Assembly: GCA_903930145.1 (NCBI GenBank)
Contig: CAIYXP010000283.1
Span: forward strand, 1 to 48,765
DNA length: 48,765 nucleotides
Source of the DNA: an uncultured Methylococcaceae bacterium
GTDB lineage: Bacteria > Pseudomonadota > Gammaproteobacteria > Methylococcales > Methylococcaceae
Reading direction: 5' to 3'
Each line of letters starts with the position of its first letter. Position 1 is the first letter of the stretch. The position numbers and the translations under genes were made by a program. Shown here in pieces: positions 35,925 to 43,865 of the stretch. The notes below the pieces were generated by a model. That model was given only the letters and a program-made list of their open reading frames with translations. It did no database searches and had not been told where the DNA came from.

Positions 35925-36583
35925 TGCAGCGCTTACTATTGACATTGATCATCACCGCATCATCACCAGGCCATGGCCAACCCATTCTGCTGCCTAATTC
36001 AGCCAACCCCAAGCCATCTGCCAATCCCAGCCCAGGCTCTGCGCCTCAGCCGGCCGCCACGGCGGCAAATTACCCGGCGGCCTCGCCACCTCCTGCCAAC
36101 ATGCAGCGGCAAGCTGTGTCCATGCCACCACCCTCCGCCGCTGCCAATGCCCTGCCGCAACCGCCCATGCCCACCGACAGCAAGCCCGGCATTGCCGCTC
36201 AACCCGTCGAGGTGCCGAAACCTGCCATGGCCAGTGTGCCAAAAACTTCGGTGCGTGAGATTAAAGACCCAACCGACATGTCGCCTAGGTTCCGGCAGGC
36301 CATGAAACAGATGGTCCCAAGCGGGGGCAAAGGGGGCAACGCAGCAGACAGGATAACCCTGCCAGAGATTCGTTTGGCCGGAAGAAGTCTGGGCGGCAAA
36401 CACGGTGGGGCCACCGCCCTGATTCAAATCAAGGATGCCCCGCCCTTTCTGGTGCGTCCGGGTAGCCAGTTTTCGGTGCCCTCCCCGTCGGGAGACAGCT
36501 TGACCATACGGGTTGAATCGATAGACGAAGGCAGCGTCCAACTGGTGGTCTTGCCCTATAATCGGCGGCTATTTATCAACTAA
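35921..36583 (+). CDS. GspC/PilP/MshK-like periplasmic linker protein
   Basis: A 220-residue protein with a short hydrophobic N-terminus, a Pro/Ala-rich linker (about residues 20-110) and a small C-terminal beta domain (ATALIQIKDAPPFLVRPG, then TIRVESIDEGSVQLVVLP) with the outline of the GspC homology region or PilP. In related systems this domain contacts the N0 domain of the secretin, which is encoded next. The identification rests on architecture and position, not on strong motifs. Confidence 0.65.
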   Translation: MMQRLLLTLIITASSPGHGQPILLPNSANPKPSANPSPGSAPQPAATAANYPAASPPPANMQRQAVSMPPPSAAANALPQPPMPTDSKPGIAAQPVEVPKPAMASVPKTSVREIKDPTDMSPRFRQAMKQMVPSGGKGGNAADRITLPEIRLAGRSLGGKHGGATALIQIKDAPPFLVRPGSQFSVPSPSGDSLTIRVESIDEGSVQLVVLPYNRRLFIN

Positions 36584-36637
36584 CCGTTGGATCGTTTCCT
36601 TAATTGCCAGAATCAGACCCATTTATTAATTAGATTG

Positions 36638-38962
36638 ATGCAAATCCTCCGCAACAAATTTGTACGAACTGCCTTCTGGGTATTGATTTTGGTAGCCACC
36701 GCCGCCGAGGCACCCTCCACCACCGCCGCACCCGGTTCAAGGGGGAATGTGTTGATCAGCGAAATCGACCTGCGCGACATCACCGTAGGCGATGCACTGC
36801 GGATTTTGTCCACCCAGTACGGCATCAATGTGGTGGCATCGGAGAAAGCGTCCAAGATCAAAACCGCGTTATTTCTACGCGATGTCAAGCCAATGGAAGT
36901 GCTTGACGCACTGTCCAAGTCTTATAACTTGTGGTACGAGGAAGACCCGCAGTCGAAGATCATCCGCATCTTCACCGTGGACGAGTTCCGCATGGGCCAG
37001 GTGGAAGCCGTCCCGGACGAAACCGAGATTTTCACCATGCGGTATCCGAATGCCACTGACGTGGCTTATGCGATCCGTAATTTGTTCGGGGACCGCGTCG
37101 CCCTGAGCGAGGCGACCAATCAATTGGAAGTCGCCCAAGAATTGCAAGCCCGGTTTCAGCGCTTTGACTTGGTTGACCGGCGCAGGTCGGGGGTTGGCAT
37201 GACATCGGGCGCATCAGGCAGCAGCGGCGGCGGTGGGGGCGGTGGGGGCGGCGGTGGCAGCGGGGGTTTGAACAGCACGGGGCGCGGTAGTAATTCCAAC
37301 CAATCCCGTGCCGACCAGAGTGATATCGAGGAAGCCATGGGAAGCACCAAAAGGTTTACGGGCGATACCAGCACGCAAGGAGCGTTTTCAGGCCAAGCAA
37401 GCGAGGGCAAAGGGGCCATAGGAGAAGTCATGCGCCGACTTTCGCCCATTTACGTCACCGTCATCCGTTCGCAGAACCGGGTATTGGTGCGCACCCGCGA
37501 CCCGGAGGCGATGGCACAAATCCGTTCCTTGGTGAAAAAGCTAGATGTCAGCCAGTCCAGTCTGCTGATGGAAGTCAAGGTGCTTTCCGTTGACTTGTCT
37601 GATGGCTACCGTTCGGCATTCGATTTCATACTCAATGCGGGCGATTTTGCGCTGGCCGGCCTGCCCGGCGTGCAGCCCATCGCCGGCACGGCATTGTTGG
37701 CAGCGGTGGTGAACCAAAAATTCACCGCCAATTTGCAATTATTGGAGAGGGAGGGCCGCATTACCGAACTCGCCACTCCGATGTTGATGACCAGTAACCA
37801 AGAGGTTAGCCGGGTTTTCGTCGGCGAAGAGCGGCCCATCGTCACCGGATACACCAGTTCAAGCCCGACAGGGGCTGGCCAGATCGGAGGCATTGGTTCG
37901 TTCGCGACGCCTATTCTCGTCCCGCAAATCCAAACCAGGCCGCTGGGCACCACTTTATTGCTGACACCGAACATCAACGCCGACCGCACGGTCAATATTC
38001 GCATGGTGATCGAGCAGTCCAGCCTGGCCGCCGACAAGGCGGTGATCGAAATCCCCAATACCACTGTGCCCGATGCCCAGCCTGCCTCTGCAAAGATCGA
38101 TGTCGTCAAGTCACAGACCTTCAGCGGTACGATACTGGGCAAGGACGACATTGCCACCGCCGTCGGTGGCTTGATTCAAGACTCGGCAATCGACAGACAA
38201 ACCAAAACGCCTGTTCTAGGCGACGTTCCCCTGCTTGGACTCTTGTTTAAAGACGACGAAAGTCTTCGCGCACGCAGGGAGTTGATCATCATCATCAAGC
38301 CGCATATTTTGGAAACGCCTTCCGAGAGCGCCGAAGTCAGCCAAGAATTCCTGCACAACGAGAGCGTCCATCCCAATGCAAGGGCCATGGGCGGCAACAT
38401 GGACATTTACCGCAATCCGGGCCGTCACCACGACGATTACACCTTGCAGCAGCGTTACAAATTCTATGACGACCAAGACCAATTCGACCCCTACCATCGG
38501 CGGACGCGCAACCCGGATGAGGAACCTTCGATGCCGCCGAACGCCCCACCGGCCTTTCCACCCCGCAACGACGGTGCGCAGGCCGATGCCAACCCACAAG
38601 ACTATTTGGGCCTGACCCGCTTTGCCGCCCTCGCAATCCGTCAGCCCGACGCGGGCAAGAGTCCGCCCAAAGGCATTACCGAGGCCGGGTTGATTTACGC
38701 CAATGGCGAACGCCTGTTGGATGACCAGCGCCTGCAACTGGAACCGATGGAAGGCTGGAAAAAGGGCAATCTGTATGTCACCACCGTTGAAGTCAGTAAT
38801 CGCACGGATAAATCCGTCAATGTCGATTACAGCCAAGTGCGCGGTCAATGGTTAGCCTCGACCATCGAGACCCCCCGTCTGGCCCGCAAGGGAATGGCGG
38901 GTGACAAGACCTATTTGTATCTAGTTTCCAAGGAGCCGTTTCATGAAGCGCTACGCCGATAA
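36638..38962 (+). CDS. Secretin (GspD/PilQ/MshL-like) with extra C-terminal domain
   Basis: A 774-residue protein from the ATG at 36638, which gives a proper signal peptide (TAFWVLILVATAAEA); a TTG 17 codons upstream is less likely. An N0/STN-type domain (LRDITVGDALRILSTQYGI) is followed by an N1-type domain, a poly-glycine linker (about residues 195-205) and the secretin domain at about 375-560, ending in PVLGDVPLLGLLFK and IIIIKPHILETP. A further roughly 210 residues follow: an Asp/Arg/Pro-rich spacer and a small folded domain (about 670-770) that is not part of standard secretins. It forms the outer-membrane channel. It overlaps the next gene by 20 nt. Confidence 0.9.
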   Translation: MQILRNKFVRTAFWVLILVATAAEAPSTTAAPGSRGNVLISEIDLRDITVGDALRILSTQYGINVVASEKASKIKTALFLRDVKPMEVLDALSKSYNLWYEEDPQSKIIRIFTVDEFRMGQVEAVPDETEIFTMRYPNATDVAYAIRNLFGDRVALSEATNQLEVAQELQARFQRFDLVDRRRSGVGMTSGASGSSGGGGGGGGGGGSGGLNSTGRGSNSNQSRADQSDIEEAMGSTKRFTGDTSTQGAFSGQASEGKGAIGEVMRRLSPIYVTVIRSQNRVLVRTRDPEAMAQIRSLVKKLDVSQSSLLMEVKVLSVDLSDGYRSAFDFILNAGDFALAGLPGVQPIAGTALLAAVVNQKFTANLQLLEREGRITELATPMLMTSNQEVSRVFVGEERPIVTGYTSSSPTGAGQIGGIGSFATPILVPQIQTRPLGTTLLLTPNINADRTVNIRMVIEQSSLAADKAVIEIPNTTVPDAQPASAKIDVVKSQTFSGTILGKDDIATAVGGLIQDSAIDRQTKTPVLGDVPLLGLLFKDDESLRARRELIIIIKPHILETPSESAEVSQEFLHNESVHPNARAMGGNMDIYRNPGRHHDDYTLQQRYKFYDDQDQFDPYHRRTRNPDEEPSMPPNAPPAFPPRNDGAQADANPQDYLGLTRFAALAIRQPDAGKSPPKGITEAGLIYANGERLLDDQRLQLEPMEGWKKGNLYVTTVEVSNRTDKSVNVDYSQVRGQWLASTIETPRLARKGMAGDKTYLYLVSKEPFHEALRR

Positions 38963-40193
38963 AATATGCAAAGGATTGCTGTTCTTCCCGGCCTTATGGT
39001 CATGGCCGCTGCCGGGTGGGTGCGATGCGATTGACCAGCAGCTAGAGCGGAATATGCATGTGTTTGCCCATGGCCCGTCCAAACCGGGAAATTCCGGTCA
39101 AACCCTTGCCTACGAACGCGGGGTGGGGGTGCAAGCCCAGATGGTGGTGTTTGACCGCATGGGCCATGCCTATTCCCCGCAGCGTGTGGCCTTAGGCCCA
39201 TTGCCGCCCCCCCAAGCCGCGGCCGAACCGCCACTGACCGAATACCCCCGCCACCCGAAGCCCCCCAAGCCTAGTTGGGAGCTTGACTATAGCTTTACTT
39301 CGGGGTATCGGGAGGATAGGCTGAATTGGAATATTGCCGCCCCAAACTACTATCCTTGGTTCGGCCATCCCAATGTACTATCTGAATTGAAATGGGAAAA
39401 TATACAGTCCGCACAGATTGCCGGCAAGGCTGAAATAACGTCTCCCGGCGGCTGGCATTTCCAAGGCAAAGTAAACTACGGTTTCATCACGGCCGGGAAA
39501 CAACAGGATTCCGACTATCAAGGGGACAACCGCACACTTGAATATTCGCGATCCAATAATTCGGCAGACGGCGGCCATATGTTGGATGCATCCATCGGAA
39601 CGGGTTATCGCTTCGCCATGCGCGACAAGGAGGGTAATGTCCAGTTGGGTGCCACGCCCTTGGTGGGTTATTCCTATAATGAACAGTATCTAACCGGAAC
39701 CAATTTATTACAAACTGTTTCAGTGCCTTCAATATTCTGGTGCGATAATAGTCAGTCCACAACACCCTGCAATGGGCCGGCCCTCAGGCCATATCCTGGC
39801 TTGGACGAACGTTATACTGTTCAATGGCACGGGCCTTGGCTAGGTTTCCGGTTAACTGCGCAACCCCTGGACTGGATGGAGCTGTTTACCCAGTACGAGT
39901 ATCACTGGGTTAATTATTACGGCAAGGGCACTTGGAATCTCAGGCCAGAATATGCACAACCATATAGTTTTAAACACTATGCCGATGGAGGGGGAATGAC
40001 GGTCAGTGCAGGGCTTCGATTTAAGCTAACACCTGCTTGGGCGTTTGATCTCGACGCTAATTACTCGGAAATGACCACCAATTCCGGTACAGATAATACC
40101 TATTGGTCGGCTGGTTATGTGACCTCACAAAAATTTAACCGGGCGGTTTGGGAGTCTTATGGAGCCAATGCGGGTATACGTTACCGTTTTTAA
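38943..40193 (+). CDS. Outer-membrane beta-barrel protein of the secretion locus
   Basis: A 416-residue protein with an N-terminal signal sequence and a Pro-rich segment (about 85-110), then alternating amphipathic strands from WELDYSFTSGYRED to a C-terminal Phe (NAGIRYRF). The strand pattern (LSELKWENIQ, GWHFQGKVNYGFI, IGTGYRFAMRD) recalls omptin-like 10-strand barrels, but no catalytic residues are recognisable. Its start lies inside the secretin gene, so it belongs to the same operon. It may assist surface display or anchoring of the secreted product; that is inference. Confidence 0.7.
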   Translation: MKRYADKICKGLLFFPALWSWPLPGGCDAIDQQLERNMHVFAHGPSKPGNSGQTLAYERGVGVQAQMVVFDRMGHAYSPQRVALGPLPPPQAAAEPPLTEYPRHPKPPKPSWELDYSFTSGYREDRLNWNIAAPNYYPWFGHPNVLSELKWENIQSAQIAGKAEITSPGGWHFQGKVNYGFITAGKQQDSDYQGDNRTLEYSRSNNSADGGHMLDASIGTGYRFAMRDKEGNVQLGATPLVGYSYNEQYLTGTNLLQTVSVPSIFWCDNSQSTTPCNGPALRPYPGLDERYTVQWHGPWLGFRLTAQPLDWMELFTQYEYHWVNYYGKGTWNLRPEYAQPYSFKHYADGGGMTVSAGLRFKLTPAWAFDLDANYSEMTTNSGTDNTYWSAGYVTSQKFNRAVWESYGANAGIRYRF

Positions 40194-40222
40194 GTGTTTT
40201 AATTTTTTATGAGGACAAATCA

Positions 40223-41485
40223 GTGGATAACAGACTGTACAAAATCTTGTTGAAAACTCTTGTTCTATTGGCGTTTTTGGGGGTTTCCAGCCAAGCCAAT
40301 AGCGGTTGGTATGTCACTGACTTAGGAACCTTAGGCAATAAGCCTTTGTTCAACAATACCAATCCCGGTCTACGCCACGGATGGGATGGGTCTTATTATG
40401 CAATCAAGCTTGGCAGGGTGAATACAACCTTGTTCTATCGTTTCAAGATTATGGCTACCTCCGATGTTGAAATCAGGGTGGCGGCGATTGGGAAACCCTG
40501 CCATCAAAATACCTTTATTCCAGCTTTTACCGTTTGGGCTACGGCGGGTAGTTTCGACATTGTCAAACACGCTGACCAATCTGTTTATCCCCGTCCATAT
40601 TCTCCATGGGGGTTTGTCGATTGGGTTTACAACGGTGTCCAAGGTGCGCCCACAAACTTGAGCACTGGCCCTGCATGTCAGTCCGGTCAGTGCAATTCTA
40701 ATAACTGGTTGGCCCCAGGCGTTAGCGGTGTCAGTGCCTCGGACGGCATTACCACTCTGGTGGGCTATGCCAACGCGGGTCCGACGGGATGGGTAAACGA
40801 CAACGGTGACATAGTCGGCTCCGGCAGGGTGGGCAGCGATAATCAAGGCCCACTGGAAGGCTTAGTGCTTGTGCAAGGCCCGAATTATGATCCAGACCCA
40901 ACCAATACGGTGCAATATGCCTCATTGAAGCTGTACAATTTGTCACCCGGAACTTATGTCATCGCCTCAGGCGGTAGCTGCCGAGACCCAAACGCTTGCG
41001 CCATGAAGCCGGGGGTGTATTCCACCAATAATGATTACAGCATTACCGTCAGCACCTTGACCGATCAGTGGGGAGTCATTCCGCAGCCGACAACAACACC
41101 GCCAAACCAAACAACATACCCCTCTTCCAGTGGCGGGGAATCTGGTTCGCAAGCAACGGTAACAAATCCGGCAGTGAACCGATATTTTGGCAATGTCAGG
41201 GTTGATTCGTTATTACCATTGATTTCAAATGCATCTGTCTATTGGGATGCGACTGGTTATGAACAATTTGCTGTAGAGGTGGAGTGGTTTATTCCATGGG
41301 TTTATCCTGTTCTTCGTCCGCCAATCATTGTGAATACCCATAGTGTGGTATTTAACTTGGGTAATATCGCTCTTATAAGTGCGATTCGGGTAACTCCGAT
41401 GCAAGATGGGTATCCAGTCAGTTCAATGGCGATTACCATACCCTATACTCAATTCACCTATAAACCGTCACCCTTTTTTTTCTGA
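40223..41485 (+). CDS. Secreted GYANAGPTGW-family protein without sorting tail
   Basis: A 420-residue protein. I place the start at the GTG at 40223, because GAGGA lies 7 nt before it and a clean signal peptide follows (to NSGWYV); an upstream ATG within the barrel gene is less plausible. The body shares GWDG, PAFTVW, GYANAGPTGWVNDNG and the late YVIASGGSC strand with 19817-20635 and 25617-26393. Unlike these it has no PEP-CTERM-like tail; a Thr/Pro/Ser-rich linker (about residues 285-315) leads to an extra C-terminal beta domain of about 100 residues. It ends in a run of Phe. It is a candidate final substrate or surface partner of the machine. Confidence 0.8.
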   Translation: MDNRLYKILLKTLVLLAFLGVSSQANSGWYVTDLGTLGNKPLFNNTNPGLRHGWDGSYYAIKLGRVNTTLFYRFKIMATSDVEIRVAAIGKPCHQNTFIPAFTVWATAGSFDIVKHADQSVYPRPYSPWGFVDWVYNGVQGAPTNLSTGPACQSGQCNSNNWLAPGVSGVSASDGITTLVGYANAGPTGWVNDNGDIVGSGRVGSDNQGPLEGLVLVQGPNYDPDPTNTVQYASLKLYNLSPGTYVIASGGSCRDPNACAMKPGVYSTNNDYSITVSTLTDQWGVIPQPTTTPPNQTTYPSSSGGESGSQATVTNPAVNRYFGNVRVDSLLPLISNASVYWDATGYEQFAVEVEWFIPWVYPVLRPPIIVNTHSVVFNLGNIALISAIRVTPMQDGYPVSSMAITIPYTQFTYKPSPFFF

Positions 41486-41499
41486 TTTAATGAGTCAGC

Positions 41500-41841
41500 A
41501 TGATTAGTATAATTTTCAATAAGTTTTGCCCACCCTTATTGGGATTGTTATTGCTACAAGGCTGCACCTCCGCGCCCGTGAATGTGTTTCCCCTGCCCCC
41601 TGCCCATTATCAAATACTGGGCAGGGTGGAGGGCATGGGTTGCGGGACACAGTTATTGGGGTTTATTCCCATCCTATTCAATACCCGCGTGGAACGGGCT
41701 TATCAGGAGGCTGTCGGAATCTTGCCCGGTACACTTTCGTTAATCCATGTCCGTGTTCGCGAAGACTGGTTTTGGTGGGCGATAGCCACCAACCGTTGCA
41801 CGCTGGTCACCGGCGATGCCATTGGAAGGGCCAAGTTATGA
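41500..41841 (+). CDS. Small lipoprotein, TRL-like
   Basis: A 113-residue protein with a lipoprotein signal (LLQGC, Cys22). The mature part (GMGCGTQLLGFIPI, RVERAYQEAV, TLVTGDAIG) matches the outline of TRL-like lipoproteins. Its stop overlaps the next start as ATGA. It may be an accessory lipoprotein of the secretion operon; no pilotin-specific motif is seen. Confidence 0.65.
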   Translation: MISIIFNKFCPPLLGLLLLQGCTSAPVNVFPLPPAHYQILGRVEGMGCGTQLLGFIPILFNTRVERAYQEAVGILPGTLSLIHVRVREDWFWWAIATNRCTLVTGDAIGRAKL

Positions 41842-42179
41842 ACCGTTGGCTAAAGCGACTGATGAGCCTATTGTTGACCGGTGTTCTGCTCGGCTGCACC
41901 GGCGAGTGGATGAGGATTGATGACATCGCCGACACCGGTAGCCTGGATAGGAGCATGGGCAGGAAAATCACCGCGACCGCATCAGGGTTCCAGTTGTTTT
42001 TCGCACTCCCCACCAATGCCAGTTCGCGTCATGCAAGGGCTTTCCAAGCTTTGCGCGACCAAGCCTATAATGAAGCCATTGCCGATGTCACTATTCAAGA
42101 GTCGTGGACATTCGCGGTGATCGGCATGGTTTATACGACGACTATCGACGCCACAACTTACCCTAGGCGGCGATGGTAG
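41838..42179 (+). CDS. Small lipoprotein, TRL-like paralogue
   Basis: A 113-residue protein with lipobox LLGC (Cys20). The segment RAFQALRDQAYNEAIADVTIQ corresponds to the helical part of its upstream neighbour, and both proteins have the same length, so they look like a duplicated pair. The ATG overlaps the previous stop. It is the last intact gene before the mobile-element zone. Confidence 0.62.
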   Translation: MNRWLKRLMSLLLTGVLLGCTGEWMRIDDIADTGSLDRSMGRKITATASGFQLFFALPTNASSRHARAFQALRDQAYNEAIADVTIQESWTFAVIGMVYTTTIDATTYPRRRW

Positions 42180-42236
42180 CCACTCATAATGTCCTTTACA
42201 CTAGTGCGCCAACCGAATTAAATTGACCGTCGCTTC

Positions 42237-42444
42237 CTAAGAAACACACGGGGAGGACTGTAAGGTGAAGCCGAATTCAGCCGCACGGCGATGCAGTTGC
42301 TTAACGACGCGTTCGAGGTATTGGCGTTCGTAGTGGTCAGCGCCGGGGTCGCGGTAGTCCACGCCGAAGCGCATGGCGTTGTAGAACAATACAGCGATCT
42401 TCCGGGCGGTCGCGGTTACCGCCTTGGCCTTGCCGACACTCAAG
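42237..42444 (-). pseudogene. IS110-like transposase, C-terminal fragment
   Basis: The translation of this strand ([19 protein letters not shown], then [16 protein letters not shown] and [14 protein letters not shown]) resembles the C-terminus of IS110-group transposases. Homology stops abruptly at about 42444, where an istB fragment begins on the other strand. The DEDD catalytic part is absent. The exact IS family is moderately certain. Confidence 0.55.
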
Positions 42445-42755
42445 GCAAGTCGTTGGGTGGCAACCTGGCCAAACAACTCATTCCAATGGATGCCGTCATC
42501 CTGGATGAGTTGGGCTACTTGCCGTTCCCGAACTCCGGCGGTGACTTGCTGTTCCACTTGGTCAGCAAACTGTACGAAAAGACCTCACTGATCATCACCA
42601 CCAACCTCAGCTTCGCGGAATGGTCACAAGTTTTCGGCGATGCCAAGATGACCACGGCACTACTTGACCGCATCACCCACCACTGCTTCATCCTCGAAAC
42701 CGGCAACGATTCCTACCGGTTCAAGCAGAGCAAGAGGGCCAGTCATAACCCCTGA
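42444..42755 (+). pseudogene. istB: IstB (IS21-family ATPase helper), C-terminal fragment
   Basis: From about 42444 the frame reads [23 protein letters not shown] (Walker B region), then [22 protein letters not shown] and [16 protein letters not shown], which is clearly the C-terminal half of IstB. The Walker A half and the istA transposase gene are missing. The frame continues upstream over the IS110-like fragment only by chance. Confidence 0.85.
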
Positions 42756-42769
42756 TTGGCCCTTGAAAC

Positions 42770-42820
42770 TGGAAAGAATTGGATGTTGAAAGGTGGAAAC
42801 TTTTGGATGGTGATAGACAC
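42770..42820 (+). repeat. IS21-type right-end repeats
   Basis: TGGAAAGAATTGGATGTTGA (42770-42789) recurs with 16/20 identity at 42794-42813, 24 bp on. Multiple short repeats near the terminus are typical of IS21-family ends. The end of the element lies at about 42825-42845, where plasmid replicase sequence resumes. Confidence 0.55.
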
Positions 42821-42834
42821 TTTTTTTGCCTTGC

Positions 42835-43039
42835 GTTGCGGAATTAGGTCGAAGATCATCCACACCCGCAAATGGGGCGGGTTGGCTTGGATGTAGGGCT
42901 GTTTGATGGCGGTTTTAAGCTGCCTAATCCATTTCGCCGACTTGTCGTCTGAGCAATAGGGCTTCTTGGGCCATCGCTCCGGGGTGAACAAATCGAGTTG
43001 TTGACCTATAACCTTGGGTTCATTTACGATATTTAACAC
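42835..43039 (-). pseudogene. Plasmid-type replicase (ColE2 Rep-like), N-terminal fragment
   Basis: The first roughly 65 residues (QLDLFTPERWPKKPYCSDD, then IQANPPHLRVWMIFD) match the start of replicase/primase proteins of the ColE2 Rep family. After FDL the frame runs into the IS21 end and the rest is lost. A perfect TATAAT on the minus strand at 43120-43125 could have been its promoter. Confidence 0.65.
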
Positions 43040-43070
43040 TGCCTAATCCAAATGTGCTTGGTTGGACACA

Positions 43071-43106
43071 GAAACCCGCGCAAGGGTCCAAGCTTGCACG
43101 GGTTTC
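43071..43106 (-). other. Hairpin in the replicase leader
   Basis: GAAACCCG pairs with CGGGTTTC, continued inside by GCAAG/CTTGC after one mismatch. It lies in the presumed 5' leader of the truncated replicase, where plasmid copy-control antisense RNAs normally act. Confidence 0.5.
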
Positions 43107-43119
43107 GCCATTTACAGGG

Positions 43120-43161
43120 ATTATAACTGATTTTAAATCTTTTAATTACTTATGCTATACT
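43120..43161. promoter_or_regulatory. Divergent -10 elements
   Basis: Minus strand: TATAAT at 43125-43120, facing the replicase fragment. Plus strand: TGC-TATACT at 43153-43161, an extended -10 facing the non-coding stretch to the right. The -35 boxes are poor for both. Confidence 0.4.
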
Positions 43162-43865
43162 TTTTCCTACGTTACCATTTCGCGTCTGCGAAAGCGTTTT
43201 GCAAGTGCCACGGTTAAGTTTCCCCTAGGGTAAACTAAATGCGGGTACGCGATTTCTTGATGTCCTTCCCATTGGAAGGCTCACGATAAACCTGGCTGGG
43301 GTCTTTAATTAAGCAGCCCAACTGCCCTCGCTTCGGCGTCGGCGGCCCTAAAAAGCCAACATTCAAAGCTCTTAGAGCCCGTGTACTATCGGTATACTGC
43401 CGACGCTACACACTACTACTCGGCCTAACGCCGATTTCTAACAAACGCCTGGGGATATTTTTCCTTAAATTAAAGGGCGCGACTTCCTTTTGCCTTTTTT
43501 TCATGGCATTTGCAAGCGCTTTACAATCCCCGATAATCCCTGATCGTCGGCATGCTTGTGCCACGATCTGTAGTCTTCACAGCCGCGCCAGGCCCTGCCT
43601 GGGGTGCGCAACGTGCAATTTGTATCCTAAATCTTTGATCTGGATACAAAAATAGAGTGCGCAACCTACACTAAGAACTTAGTCTCTTACAGACGCGCTT
43701 GCGCGTCTCAAAAGCTAGTTTCATCTATGTTTGCCATTGCGAAAAACCCCTGCCAGGACGAAAGCCGGGGTTGTAATCAATAATTGTTTCAAGTGTGCAG
43801 ATTCTAGTATGAATCTGGCACTGCTCATACTGCCACTTTAAAAGCCAAACCACACACGAAGCTCA
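43162..43865. other. Long non-coding stretch with multiple hairpins
   Basis: No gene is visible. It contains ATTTCGCGTCTGCGAAAG (43177-43194), the near-palindrome AGTTTCCCCTAGGGTAAACT (43217-43236), a 9-bp stem TTTGTATCC/GGATACAAA (43619-43650) bracketed by direct GTGCGCAAC repeats (43604-43612 and 43657-43665), AGACGCGC/GCGCGTCT (43691-43708) and AACCCC/GGGGTT (43745-43772). It may be part of a former plasmid origin and control region. Confidence 0.4.

Noticed and set aside
37222-37268. G-rich run in the secretin gene as a frameshift or phase-variation site
   Set aside because: It mixes GGC, GGT and GGG codons, not a pure mononucleotide tract, and encodes a flexible poly-glycine linker in frame.
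42291-42443. N-terminal extension of the IstB fragment as a real fused protein
   Set aside because: This part is the reverse strand of an IS110-like transposase C-terminus; the open frame is accidental.
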